A stretch of DNA of 64,000 nt from Treponema succinifaciens DSM 2489 (GTDB lineage Bacteria; Spirochaetota; Spirochaetia; Treponematales; Treponemataceae). The translations under genes and the position numbers were made by a program. Within the stretch, counting starts at the first letter, position 1, and the number at the start of each line of letters is the position of its first letter. The notes under the pieces are model-generated. The model saw only the letters and a list, made by a program, of their open reading frames with translations, was not told where the DNA came from and made no database searches. The stretch covers positions 2,372,501 through 2,436,500 of the forward strand of contig NC_015385.1 of NCBI RefSeq assembly GCF_000195275.1. The letters run 5' to 3'. Shown here in pieces: positions 43,066 to 52,819 of the stretch.

Positions 43066-43428
43066 ATGATAAACATAATTTTAGTTTTATTTATAATTGT
43101 AATCTTTGCGTTTGCCTTAAGAAATTCAATAAAGCATTTCAAAGGCGAAGGTTCTTGCTGTGGAGGAGATAGCGGAACTTTAGTTGAAAAAAAACACCTT
43201 GCAAATCCTGTTGTTGAAAAAAAGACAGTTTTTACAGCAGGAATGAAATGTTCAGAGTGCGCAAAAAAACTATGGAATTCACTGAATAAAATCGAAGAGC
43301 TTTCTGTAAAAAAAGTAAACTTCAAAAATGGAACTGCGGTCTTAGAGGCAAGCAGAAATATTTCAGACGAAGAAATCAAATCTGCTGTTGAAAACACAGG
43401 ATATAAATTTATAAAAACTATTCCATAA
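43066..43428 (+). CDS. Membrane-anchored heavy-metal-associated (HMA) domain protein
   Basis: 120 residues. One N-terminal membrane helix (residues 3-19), a short GEGSCCGGDSG linker, then an HMA ferredoxin fold with metal motif GMKCSECAKK (CxxC) in place of the usual MxCxxC. Probably binds copper at the membrane and passes it to the ATPase. Sits between the CsoR and CopA genes. Confidence 0.8.
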   Translation: MINIILVLFIIVIFAFALRNSIKHFKGEGSCCGGDSGTLVEKKHLANPVVEKKTVFTAGMKCSECAKKLWNSLNKIEELSVKKVNFKNGTAVLEASRNISDEEIKSAVENTGYKFIKTIP

Positions 43429-43479
43429 TAAAAAGGAAATTTCATTCTTGGCTTTTGTCTGTAAGCAATGGAGGTTCGA

Positions 43480-45999
43480 ATGGAAAAATTTCTTATTTCA
43501 GGAATGAGCTGCGCCGCTTGTTCTGCTAGAATTGAAAAAGCAGTGGCAAAAGTAAAAGGCGTGGAATCTTGCACTGTAAGCCTTCTTACAAATTCAATGT
43601 CCGTGAAAGGAACTGCTTCCGCACAAAGCATAATTCAGACCATTGAAAAAGCAGGATATGGCGCAAAAATTTCAGGCAGTGAAAAAACAAGCAAACCAGA
43701 AGAGCAAGAACTTTTGCTAGAAAATTCAGAACTAAAAAATCTAAAAAGCCGCTTAGCAGCTTCATTAATTTTTCTTTTGATTCTCATGTATTTCAGTATG
43801 GGCCACATGATGCTGAACTTTCCGCTGCCTGCTTGGATCAACGGAAACCATGTTGCAATGGGGCTTGTTCAGCTTTTGCTTACAATTATAATTTTATTCA
43901 TCAATAGAAAATTTTTTATAAGCGGAACTAAAGGACTAATCCACGGAACTCCAAACATGGACACACTCGTTGCGCTTGGAAGCGGAATTTCATTTGCGTA
44001 CAGCACACTGGTTCTTTTTAACATGACTGATGCGGTTCTAAAAGGTGATGAGCTGCGCGTAATGAAATGCATGGACAATTTCTATTTTGAAGGAGCTGCA
44101 ATGATTGTAACTCTCATCACTGTAGGAAAAATGCTTGAGTCCATTTCAAAAGGAAAAACTACAAACGCCTTAAAAAATCTCATAAAGCTAAAACCTGAAA
44201 ATGCAACAGTCATACGTGAAGGCAAAGAAATTGTAATTCCAATAAGCGAAATAAAAAAAGACGACGTTTTTATTGTAAAGCCCGGAGAAAATATTCCTGT
44301 CGATGGAATTGTAATTGAAGGAGAATCTTCTGTAAACGAATCAGCATTAACAGGAGAAAGCATTCCAGTCGATAAATCTGCAAAAACCGAAGTATATTCA
44401 GCAACTATAAATTTAAATGGATTTTTAAAATGCAAGGCATTGCGTGTTGGAGAAGAAACTGCGCTTTCACAAATAATAAAACTTGTAAGCGACGCTTCCG
44501 CAACAAAAGCTCCGATTGCAAAAACAGCAGACAAAGTTTCCGGAATTTTTGTGCCATCCGTGCTATTAATTTCAGCAATAACATTTTTTGTCTGGATGAT
44601 TTGTGGCGCGGAAATCAACTTTGCATTGTCCAGAGCAATTTCCGTCCTTGTTATAAGCTGTCCGTGCGCATTGGGACTCGCAACTCCAGTAGCCATAATG
44701 GTCGGAAACGGAGTCGGAGCAAAGAACGGAATTCTTTTTAAGACCGCAACATCTCTTGAGGAAACCGGAAAAATAAAAATTGTCGCGCTAGATAAAACAG
44801 GAACAATAACAAAAGGCGAGCCGGAAGTGACTGACATTGTTGCGGCAGATGATATTTCAGAAAAAGACTTGGTGAAAATTGCAGCGTCGCTTGAATCAAA
44901 AAGTTCACATCCGCTTGCAAAAGCTGTTGTAAAATTTTATAGCAATTCCACTTTTACCAATGAAGAACTTATTGAAACACAAAATTTTGTTTCGCTTCCG
45001 GGAAATGGAATTTCATGCACAATCAAAGGAGAAAAATTTTTTGCAGGCAATTTAGCATTTATAGAAAAAAATGCAGATATTTCATCAATAAAAGAAAAAG
45101 CAGCTTTGTTTTCTTCCGAAGGAAAAACACCGCTCGTATTCGCAAAGGAAAATAAAATTCTTGGAATGATTTGCGTTGCGGACAAAATAAAAGATGACAG
45201 CGCGAAGGCTGTTTCGCAGCTAAAGGCAATGTCTGTAACTCCGGTTATGATTACAGGCGACAATGAAAAAACGGCGCAGGCAATCGCAAAAAATGCCGGC
45301 ATAGAAAAAATTATCGCAGGTGTTCTTCCAGACGGAAAAGCAAAGACAATTGCAACTTTGAAATCAAAAGGAAAAACTGCGATGGCTGGAGACGGGATAA
45401 ATGACGCACCGGCACTTGCAAGCGCAGACATCGGAATCGCACTTGGAGCAGGCAGCGACATTGCAATCGATTCCGCGCAAGTTGTTCTTATGAAAAATTC
45501 ATTGCTAGATGTTCCGGCGGCAATCCGGCTTAGCAAGGCAACATTGAAAAATATTCATGAAAATTTATTCTGGGCATTTTTCTATAACATTGCAGGAATT
45601 CCGCTTGCGGCAGGAGTTTACTACAAGGCATTCGGGCTGCGTTTAAATCCAATGTTTGCGGCGGCGGCAATGAGCCTTTCAAGTTTCTGCGTTGTAACAA
45701 ATGCGCTCAGACTGAATTTCTTTAAGCCGTATAAATTTTCAAAATCAGAAAATAAATTTCAATCTTTAAAAAGACAAGAGGAGGTTACTATGTCAACGAT
45801 TGAAAAAACTATAAAAGTTGAAGGAATGATGTGCGGACATTGCGAGGCGCACGTAAAAGAAGCTCTTGAAAAAATAAAGGGAGTTGAAGAAGCCACAGCA
45901 GACCATGAAACAGGAAAAGTTGTCTTAAAACTTTCAAAAGAAATCGATGACAAAAAAATTGCAGACGCAGTAAAAAAGGCTGGATACAAAGTGGTTTAA
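43480..45999 (+). CDS. copA: Copper-exporting P1B-type ATPase with a C-terminal CopZ-like domain
   Basis: 839 residues from ATG 43480; GGAGG 6 nt upstream lies in the start region of the longer frame. N-terminal HMA (GMSCAAC), eight membrane helices, TGES, CPC (VISCPCALG), phosphorylation DKTGT, HP (SSHPLA), and GDGINDAP. After the last helix a ~20-residue linker leads to a second HMA domain (residues ~771-839, GMMCGHC). A C-terminal HMA is unusual; it begins at an internal ATG with its own ribosome site. Confidence 0.95.
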   Translation: MEKFLISGMSCAACSARIEKAVAKVKGVESCTVSLLTNSMSVKGTASAQSIIQTIEKAGYGAKISGSEKTSKPEEQELLLENSELKNLKSRLAASLIFLLILMYFSMGHMMLNFPLPAWINGNHVAMGLVQLLLTIIILFINRKFFISGTKGLIHGTPNMDTLVALGSGISFAYSTLVLFNMTDAVLKGDELRVMKCMDNFYFEGAAMIVTLITVGKMLESISKGKTTNALKNLIKLKPENATVIREGKEIVIPISEIKKDDVFIVKPGENIPVDGIVIEGESSVNESALTGESIPVDKSAKTEVYSATINLNGFLKCKALRVGEETALSQIIKLVSDASATKAPIAKTADKVSGIFVPSVLLISAITFFVWMICGAEINFALSRAISVLVISCPCALGLATPVAIMVGNGVGAKNGILFKTATSLEETGKIKIVALDKTGTITKGEPEVTDIVAADDISEKDLVKIAASLESKSSHPLAKAVVKFYSNSTFTNEELIETQNFVSLPGNGISCTIKGEKFFAGNLAFIEKNADISSIKEKAALFSSEGKTPLVFAKENKILGMICVADKIKDDSAKAVSQLKAMSVTPVMITGDNEKTAQAIAKNAGIEKIIAGVLPDGKAKTIATLKSKGKTAMAGDGINDAPALASADIGIALGAGSDIAIDSAQVVLMKNSLLDVPAAIRLSKATLKNIHENLFWAFFYNIAGIPLAAGVYYKAFGLRLNPMFAAAAMSLSSFCVVTNALRLNFFKPYKFSKSENKFQSLKRQEEVTMSTIEKTIKVEGMMCGHCEAHVKEALEKIKGVEEATADHETGKVVLKLSKEIDDKKIADAVKKAGYKVV
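45790..45999 (+). CDS. Possible internally initiated CopZ-like chaperone
   Basis: Within copA and in the same frame, AGGAGG lies 5 nt before ATG 45790. From there 69 residues form a complete HMA chaperone: STIEKTIKVEGMMCGHCEAH to KKAGYKVV. Size and start match stand-alone CopZ. Whether a free product is made cannot be told from sequence. Confidence 0.5.
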   Translation: MSTIEKTIKVEGMMCGHCEAHVKEALEKIKGVEEATADHETGKVVLKLSKEIDDKKIADAVKKAGYKVV

Positions 46000-46007
46000 A
46001 ACAAAAA

Positions 46008-46046
46008 CGCCGTGGTAATAAAAATGTCGCCACGGCATTTTTATTT
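46008..46046 (+). terminator. Terminator of the copper operon
   Basis: GCCGTGG pairs exactly with CCACGGC across a 14-nt loop, followed by a T-rich tract. Confidence 0.75.
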
Positions 46047-46118
46047 CATAATAAAAAATTATTCTGTGCGAAATCAAACACTCTTGAAAATCTAGCAAAA
46101 ATTCAGTGAAATAAACTT

Positions 46119-48995
46119 ATGAAACAAAACAAAAAAATTATTAAGATTATTTCATTATTTGTATTTTTATTTACACTGAATTTTATTCATGCCGAAAAAA
46201 CTCCAGTCGAAAATTTATATGAATACAAAATGGAAAACGGCCTTACAGTTTTTGCCGCAGAAAATCACACAGTTCCACTGGTCTATATTGAGATTGCAAT
46301 ACGCGCCGGAGCTATAACACAAACTCCGCAGACCGCAGGACTTTTTCATTTGTATGAGCACATGATGTTCAAGGGAAACAAACTTTACAAAGATGCGGCA
46401 TCAGTGAACAGGGCTCTTTCTAATCTTGGAGTTGCAAGCTGGAACGGAACAACAGGAATAAACCATGTAAATTATTTTTTCACAGTACCTTCAAACAAAC
46501 TTGAAGAAGGACTTGCATTTTGGAATGCGGCGGTTCGCTCTCCTCTTCTTAATGAACAGGAACTTGAAAATGAAAAAAAAGTTGTGCTTTCGGAAATTGA
46601 AGGCGGAAAATCAGACCCATCAAAAATCTTTTATAGCTACTTAAACAAAAAACTTTTCCCTGATGCGCCATACAAACTTGATTCAGGCGGTTCATTTGAC
46701 GCTGTAAGAAATGCAAATTCAACTCAGCTAAAAGAAATAAAAGGAAAATATTACATTCCAAAAAACGCCGCTCTTTTTATTGGCGGAGACATTCAACCTG
46801 AAGAAACTTTCAAGCTTGCAGAAAAAATATTCGGAACTTGGAGCAACAACGATTCAAAAATAGAACCTTCAGCTCAGCAAAGGAAAGAGCCTTTTGCAAG
46901 CACACAATTTTGTGTAATGCCTTTTGACAAGATCACAAGGGAACTTGCGCAGATTATGATCCAGTTTAGAGGTCCAGACGCAGATTTTGATTTGCAAGAC
47001 ACTTACGCCGCGGATTATCTTATGTATCTTTTGTCAGAGCCAAACGGAAAGTACATTCAGTCACTTTATAAAAATCCAGAATTTAAAATTCCAGACTTCA
47101 ACAATTCATGGGCGCAGTATGCCACAGTAAGGGCAAACGGACTTTTTGAATTCGGAACAATTGTAACAGAGCCGGAAAATTTGCTTCCAGAACGAGCAGA
47201 AAAAATTCTTTTAGAAATTCAAAATTCAATTATTCCGAAAATTGCAAATGAAAAAAAATTCTTTACAGAATCATACAAGTCAAAAATCATAGAGCAATTA
47301 AAAGACAGTCAGACACAAGCAACAGAAACTCCGTCAGAACTTTTAACAAGCATCCGAAGCTGGTGGACGAATACAAATGCAGAATATTTTTTCAACTACT
47401 ATGACAACCTTTCAAAAGTTACGCAGGACGATGTAAAAAGAATTATAGAAAAATATATATCGGGTAAAAAACCTCTCGTAAGCGTTCTTTTAAATCCTGA
47501 AATTTACAACAGCACAAAAAAAGATTTCGAAAGCGAAGGATTCTATGAAGTCCGTTCCGATGAAAAAAGATGGTGGCAGGAAAAACAGTTTGAATTAAAA
47601 GAACCAGTTCAAAATTCAAATTTTAAATTTACAGAAGAAAAAAATATTTACATTCCGCAAGAAAATCAATCTAGCAAAACTGAAAATAAAATTTCAAAAC
47701 GGAATATTGAAATTAAAAAACTTAAAAACAAAATTCCTATTTACATAAACAACACAAGCGATAAAATTATTTCTATTGCTATTCTTTGTCCGGGCGGAGT
47801 TGAAAAACTTACACCAGAAACATCAGGAATGGAAACAACATTATTCTCTTTTATGGCGGATTCTTCCAAAAAGTTTTCGTACAAAAAGCGTACAGAAATT
47901 TCATACGACACAAATTCCAGTATAGGATATTTTTCAAAACTTTCCGGAAGCGCTCTTTACTTAAATGCAATGGACAAGCATCTTGAAAAAATACTTCCAG
48001 TTTTTCTGGACGGATTTTTAAATCCTGCATTCAAGCAAAATGAATATGAAAACACAATCAATGCTTTGCGCCAAAGAATACAAGGAATTTTCAACGACCC
48101 GGAATCTTTCTTAGCTTTCACAATTTCAAATGAACTTTACAAAGACCATCCTTATGAAGCAAAAACTTTTGCAACTCCTGATTCAATAAAAAATATTACA
48201 ATAGAAAATTTAAAAAAATATCACAAAGAACTTTTGGCAAATGGAAATTTTTCAGTTGTTGTTTCTGGAAAAATCGATTCAGACTTTTTAATTAAAAAAC
48301 TGAACAGCACAATTGGAAAATTAAAATTTTCAAACGAAGAAACAAAAAGAAAAATCATACAGCCAATCAGCATCAAAAAAAATGCGCCGGTCACTCTTCG
48401 GCATCCGTCAGCAGAAGGAACTGCATACATTACAAAAGTCTTCGCTTCGCCTGCAAACACTGAGCCAGATTTTATTCCATGCGTGCTTGCAGGAAACATT
48501 TACACAGATATTCTTTTTAATGTTGTAAGGGAACACTACGGAATTTGCTATTCTCCGCAGAGTTACGTCATTGGCTCAAAAGCACCTTATGGAATTGAGC
48601 ATTTATTTAAAGTTTCTGATTTCATCAATTTTGAAAAGGCCATGACGGAAGCAAGAAATTATATGTCAAATGACAAAATCGTAGAAAAAACAAATGCGGA
48701 CGGAAGCTATGAATTTTCAACAATTGAACAAAATTTGGAAGGCTACAAAAATTCGTATATAAATCAAACTTACCAAAGCCAGCAAACCAGCGCAGGATTA
48801 GCTTCAATAATGGGTTACAACTTGATTCAGTTCAACGACATTGACTATGACTTAAAGCAACTAGAGCAAATCAAGCGAACTACAGCTCAGGAAATTCTCC
48901 ATGTTTTCAAAAAATACTGGATTGAAAATCATTCCGCTTGGTTCGCAATAACTGGCGAAGACACAACTTTAAATTTTGGCGAGCAGGAGCAATAA
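46119..48995 (+). CDS. Secreted M16-family zinc metallopeptidase
   Basis: 958 residues with a signal peptide (cut near IHA-EK). Catalytic HLYEHMMFKG (HxxEH) at about 76-80 and the distal Glu in ENEKKVVLSEIEGG; three more inactive-type M16 modules make up the clamshell. An envelope or periplasmic peptidase. Its last 89 nt overlap the convergent RecQ gene. Confidence 0.92.
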   Translation: MKQNKKIIKIISLFVFLFTLNFIHAEKTPVENLYEYKMENGLTVFAAENHTVPLVYIEIAIRAGAITQTPQTAGLFHLYEHMMFKGNKLYKDAASVNRALSNLGVASWNGTTGINHVNYFFTVPSNKLEEGLAFWNAAVRSPLLNEQELENEKKVVLSEIEGGKSDPSKIFYSYLNKKLFPDAPYKLDSGGSFDAVRNANSTQLKEIKGKYYIPKNAALFIGGDIQPEETFKLAEKIFGTWSNNDSKIEPSAQQRKEPFASTQFCVMPFDKITRELAQIMIQFRGPDADFDLQDTYAADYLMYLLSEPNGKYIQSLYKNPEFKIPDFNNSWAQYATVRANGLFEFGTIVTEPENLLPERAEKILLEIQNSIIPKIANEKKFFTESYKSKIIEQLKDSQTQATETPSELLTSIRSWWTNTNAEYFFNYYDNLSKVTQDDVKRIIEKYISGKKPLVSVLLNPEIYNSTKKDFESEGFYEVRSDEKRWWQEKQFELKEPVQNSNFKFTEEKNIYIPQENQSSKTENKISKRNIEIKKLKNKIPIYINNTSDKIISIAILCPGGVEKLTPETSGMETTLFSFMADSSKKFSYKKRTEISYDTNSSIGYFSKLSGSALYLNAMDKHLEKILPVFLDGFLNPAFKQNEYENTINALRQRIQGIFNDPESFLAFTISNELYKDHPYEAKTFATPDSIKNITIENLKKYHKELLANGNFSVVVSGKIDSDFLIKKLNSTIGKLKFSNEETKRKIIQPISIKKNAPVTLRHPSAEGTAYITKVFASPANTEPDFIPCVLAGNIYTDILFNVVREHYGICYSPQSYVIGSKAPYGIEHLFKVSDFINFEKAMTEARNYMSNDKIVEKTNADGSYEFSTIEQNLEGYKNSYINQTYQSQQTSAGLASIMGYNLIQFNDIDYDLKQLEQIKRTTAQEILHVFKKYWIENHSAWFAITGEDTTLNFGEQEQ

Positions 48996-50490
48996 GGCCT
49001 TTAAACGGAAACTTTCTTATACGGATGATTTTTTGCATCTTAAGCTGGCTTATAATTTCATCCATATCTGAATGCTCATAAATATTCACTGAACAATTTT
49101 TCCCAGCTGTTTTATTCAAGGCAATCATTGCTTCTTGATTCAATTCATCTTGAGTAAAACGGTTTGGATTTTTTCTTACAAGCTCCATGACAATTTTTGC
49201 ATCAGGCGCAATTTTTTTATCTGATTTTCCAGAGCAAACATCACAGCCATCGCACGCAGCCTGTTCCCCGCCTAAAGCGTCCAATAAAATTTGACGGCGA
49301 CAAGTTTTGCTTTCTGCAAATTTCTGCATAACTTTTCTTCTGTCGTTTTCTTTTATTGCTGAAAATTTTTTATGGTCATAAAAACTCCAAAGCAATATCG
49401 CATTTGAAATTTCTCCATCTCTTCCGCCACGACCAGCTTCCTGAATATAAGATTCCGCGCTTGGACTTGGTTCCAAATGAATGACAGTGCGGATATTTTT
49501 CTTGTCCACTCCCATTCCAAAAGCGCAAGTACAGCACAAAATTGCATCGTCTTTTGGATAAAACCATTTTTCAACTTTTTGCTTTTCTTCACGACTCATT
49601 CCGGCATGATAAAATTTCACTTTGTCGTTTCCGCAGTAAGCAGAAAGTTCTCTTGCCATGTCTTCCGATTTTGCACGAGTTCCACAAAAAATAATCAGCG
49701 GCTTTTGTTCCGTAAGTGCAAGTAAAAAGGCAGTCCGTTTTTTCGCATAGCATTTTATAACCTGATAGTGAATGTTCGGACGATCGCTTTCACTTCTTAC
49801 AATTTTTGCTTCTCCATCAAAAAGAACTTCAGAAACTCTTGAAAGAACATTTTCTGAAGCAGTCGCAGTAAAAGCGGTTACAACAGGCGGATTAATTTTC
49901 TTTATAACTTTTCCAAGATTTAAATACGCAGGCCTAAAAGAATCGCCCCACTCGCTTACACAATGAGCCTCGTCAATTGCAATGTGAACAATTCCAAATG
50001 AACAAAGCCGCTCCAAAAGATTTTTATTTTGCAACGCCTCTGGATTTGTAATTATCACTTTTGCACCGTTCTTTATGCGCATAAAATTTTCTTCACGCTC
50101 CAAATCAGTCTGTCCGCCACGAAACACAACGCAGTCAAGACCGCCTTCATCCATTCTTCTTTTTTGATCTGAAATAAGCGCGAGCAAAGGATAGATAACA
50201 AGCGTAGGTTTATCTAAAAGCAAAGCCGGAGCAAGAAAGCAAAGCGATTTTCCAGCTCCTGTCGGAAGCAAAACAATCTGCCGCCCGTTCGAGCAGACAT
50301 CATCTTTTAAAATGTCATTTCCTGGATTTGCCGAATCCAAAATATTTGCAATTACAATTCTCTGCCACGGAAAAAAATATGAAATGCCAAACGTCTTTTT
50401 TGCCGCCTGCAGAACTTCATCAGAATCCAAAGTATTTTCTTCTTCCGATTCTGGAACTGAATAAAACTCATCATTGATTTCTTCTGCCAT
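48907..50490 (-). CDS. RecQ-family ATP-dependent DNA helicase
   Basis: 527 residues. Walker A LLPTGAGKSLCF, DEAH box IAIDEAHCVSEWGDSFRP, motif III TAFTATAS, motif VI QEAGRGGRDGE, and the RecQ zinc-binding Cys cluster (CRRQI, CDGCDVCSG). The C-terminal winged-helix part is short and no HRDC domain is present, as in RecQ-like proteins of about 500 residues. It overlaps the end of the M16 gene antisense. Confidence 0.9.
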   Translation of the reverse strand: MAEEINDEFYSVPESEEENTLDSDEVLQAAKKTFGISYFFPWQRIVIANILDSANPGNDILKDDVCSNGRQIVLLPTGAGKSLCFLAPALLLDKPTLVIYPLLALISDQKRRMDEGGLDCVVFRGGQTDLEREENFMRIKNGAKVIITNPEALQNKNLLERLCSFGIVHIAIDEAHCVSEWGDSFRPAYLNLGKVIKKINPPVVTAFTATASENVLSRVSEVLFDGEAKIVRSESDRPNIHYQVIKCYAKKRTAFLLALTEQKPLIIFCGTRAKSEDMARELSAYCGNDKVKFYHAGMSREEKQKVEKWFYPKDDAILCCTCAFGMGVDKKNIRTVIHLEPSPSAESYIQEAGRGGRDGEISNAILLWSFYDHKKFSAIKENDRRKVMQKFAESKTCRRQILLDALGGEQAACDGCDVCSGKSDKKIAPDAKIVMELVRKNPNRFTQDELNQEAMIALNKTAGKNCSVNIYEHSDMDEIISQLKMQKIIRIRKFPFKGLIAPARQNLKLCLRQLLRTKRNDFQSSIF

Positions 50491-50512
50491 AAAGTCCTCT
50501 TTTTATTTGCGC

Positions 50513-50551
50513 AAAAAAAACTGCCTAATAAATTTTACTTTACTAGACAGT
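50513..50551 (-). terminator. Terminator of the antiporter gene
   Basis: Read leftward, ACTGTCTA pairs with TAGGCAGT (one G-U), then T8. It lies between the antiporter stop and the RecQ start. Confidence 0.65.
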
Positions 50552-50627
50552 CTGATTTTTTCTAACAAACACTTTATTGCTTAAGAAAAACAAAAAATGC
50601 AGAATCAACTGCAAAAACTTTTTTCCT

Positions 50628-52718
50628 TTAAGAATTATTTTTCCGCGCGGCAAATTCCTTCATCTTTTCAAAAAGAGATTTTGCGTCAGGACACTTCAAA
50701 AGCTCTTCAACATTTTTTTCATCACGCAGAATGTAGCTCATAGAAGAAAGCAAAAGCATGTGCGGCGAAGAAGTTTTTTTCGGCGAAACAATCATAACAA
50801 ACACCTTGCACTTTTCTCCATCAAGAGAATCAAAGTCCACTCCATTGCGGCTAATTCCCAAGGCAACGCAAGTGTGGGTAACAGCGTCAGATTTTCCATG
50901 CGGGAAAGCGACTCCGTGCTGCATTCCAGTGCTCATAATATTTTCACGCTCACGAACATCAGCAAGAACAGTCTCCCAGTTGCGCACAGCCCCGGAATTT
51001 GCAAGAAGCATAACCATTTCCTGAAGAATCTGTTCTTTTGTAGTTCCCTTCAAATCCACAGAAACAGCGTCCGGCGCAAAAAGCTTAAGGATGTCGGAAC
51101 TTGTGCGGCTCACTTCGCTCTGATCAAAAAAATTTATTTTTTCAGGAACATAGTTTTCCTTTAAATCCTGAACAAGATTTCCAAGTCGAATTAAAACTTC
51201 GTACATTGCGTTTTTTACAAAACCTGAATCTTCCGCGCTTGTTTCAATTTTTACAACAGATTCAGTTTCTGTAATTGAAAGAGAAATTCCATCTTTTCTT
51301 GCCTGAGAAATTCCATCGGAAATATTCATCATCTGAACATAAAAACCTTCGCTTCTAAGATCCTTAAGGAAAATGTCAATTACAAGGTCTGCAATTTCAT
51401 CAGAACCAAAGTCCCAGGTAAACGCAACGTTATCTGTTGAGCGCGCTTCTTTTTTTGTTCCCTTTCCGTTTATAGAAAGAGATGCAGAAATAAGAGGAGG
51501 CGCAAACAAAGTTGTAACAAGCGTCATAAGAATAACAACGCCGAACATCTGCTCGTCAAGGATTCCAGCTGTAAGACCGATTCCAGCAATAATAAGAGCA
51601 ACTTCTCCACGAGGAATCATTCCGCAGCCAATTCTCAAAGCTCCCTTCAAGTTAAAACCGAATCCCAAGGCAGGAAGTCCGCAGCCAACAACTTTCGCCA
51701 TAACCGCAAGCAAAGTGTAGAACGCGCCGAATGCAAGAACATTCTTGGACATAAGCTCGCGCATATTCACCATCATTCCCATTACAGCAAAAAACAGCGG
51801 AACAAAGAATTTGTAAAGTCCGTGGATTCTTTCCTGAATAATCGCCGCAATGTCTGTTGCAGAAAGCGAAAGTCCTGTAATGTACGCGCCGATAATCATC
51901 GCAAGACCCTGCTTTTCAAAGAAGCCTCCAAGAAGCAACGCAATTCCCAAAGCGCAAATCGAAAAATCATAAGAATGCTTGAAGATCTTTAGGAAGTTTG
52001 CAATTTTCTTTGAAAACACAAGACCCGCAGCAGTAAACACAAGCCATATTCCAAAAGCGCGCGCCGCAATCAAAAGAATCTTAACACCGTCAATTGAAAC
52101 CTGTCCGCCTTCGGAACTCAAAGCCGCGACAATTCCCATTACTACAGCAAGAAGAATAATTCCAAGAACATCGTCAAAAACAGCAGAGGCAAGAATCGTA
52201 ACGCCTTCCGGAGAATCCATCTTCTTTTTATCAGACAAAATGCGCGCCGTAATTCCTACAGAAGTAGCAGTGGACATAATTCCAAGGAAAAGGCACCTTA
52301 CATCCATTATTCCGCAGCCAAAAACCATCATTCCGGCAACATCGCCCAAAAGGAACGAAGCAACAACTCCGCCAAGACCAATTACGCCGCCAGCAAGTGA
52401 ATAGCGCAAGAAAAGCGCAAGGTCAGTTTCAAGGCCGGAAGCAAAAAGCAAGATAACAGAAGCCACGATAGAAAAGCCGTAAAGCTCAGGAGTTACAGCA
52501 AGCGAAACAGAATTCAAACTGAAAATTCCAGACGGAAATCCAGGAAGCGGAATTGCTCCCAAAGCGTAAGGCCCAATAACAACACCGGCAATCAGCTCGC
52601 CAAGAACTGATGAAATTCTAGCTTTCTTAGCAAGAAATCCAAAAAAGCGGACAGCAAAAAGCAAGACTCCGATTTGAATAACAAGATTTCCCATCCGGGC
52701 TGTAATATCGCCTTCCAT
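50628..52718 (-). CDS. CPA2-type cation/proton antiporter fused to a PTS EIIA domain
   Basis: 696 residues. Residues 1-400 form a ~12-helix monovalent cation/H+ exchanger (GELIAGVVIGPYALG, SVILLFASGLETDLALF, MIIGAYITGLSLS, IPRGEVALIIAGIG). A ~150-residue cytoplasmic linker follows, then residues ~560-696 are an EIIA-Ntr/Fru type domain with the phosphorylatable His in HGVAFPHGKSDAV. Phosphotransfer from HPr would place ion exchange under PTS control. The fusion occurs in other bacteria; ions uncertain. Confidence 0.88.
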   Translation of the reverse strand: MEGDITARMGNLVIQIGVLLFAVRFFGFLAKKARISSVLGELIAGVVIGPYALGAIPLPGFPSGIFSLNSVSLAVTPELYGFSIVASVILLFASGLETDLALFLRYSLAGGVIGLGGVVASFLLGDVAGMMVFGCGIMDVRCLFLGIMSTATSVGITARILSDKKKMDSPEGVTILASAVFDDVLGIILLAVVMGIVAALSSEGGQVSIDGVKILLIAARAFGIWLVFTAAGLVFSKKIANFLKIFKHSYDFSICALGIALLLGGFFEKQGLAMIIGAYITGLSLSATDIAAIIQERIHGLYKFFVPLFFAVMGMMVNMRELMSKNVLAFGAFYTLLAVMAKVVGCGLPALGFGFNLKGALRIGCGMIPRGEVALIIAGIGLTAGILDEQMFGVVILMTLVTTLFAPPLISASLSINGKGTKKEARSTDNVAFTWDFGSDEIADLVIDIFLKDLRSEGFYVQMMNISDGISQARKDGISLSITETESVVKIETSAEDSGFVKNAMYEVLIRLGNLVQDLKENYVPEKINFFDQSEVSRTSSDILKLFAPDAVSVDLKGTTKEQILQEMVMLLANSGAVRNWETVLADVRERENIMSTGMQHGVAFPHGKSDAVTHTCVALGISRNGVDFDSLDGEKCKVFVMIVSPKKTSSPHMLLLSSMSYILRDEKNVEELLKCPDAKSLFEKMKEFAARKNNS

Positions 52719-52819
52719 AAAAAAAGCCTCCGTGTAAAAATATAAGTCCGTATTTTATAACCTTTTTTAGACCTATACAATAAGGGCATCTTTAAAAATG
52801 TAATGCGAAAACTGAAAAA

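Noticed and set aside
44685-44760. Programmed frameshift inside copA as in E. coli
   Set aside because: No heptameric slippery site with a short alternative stop was recognised; the internal start at 45790 is the better candidate for a second product.
44082-44837. 251-codon leftward ORF opposite copA
   Set aside because: Shadow of the P-type ATPase frame; Ser/Phe-rich translation without domain features.
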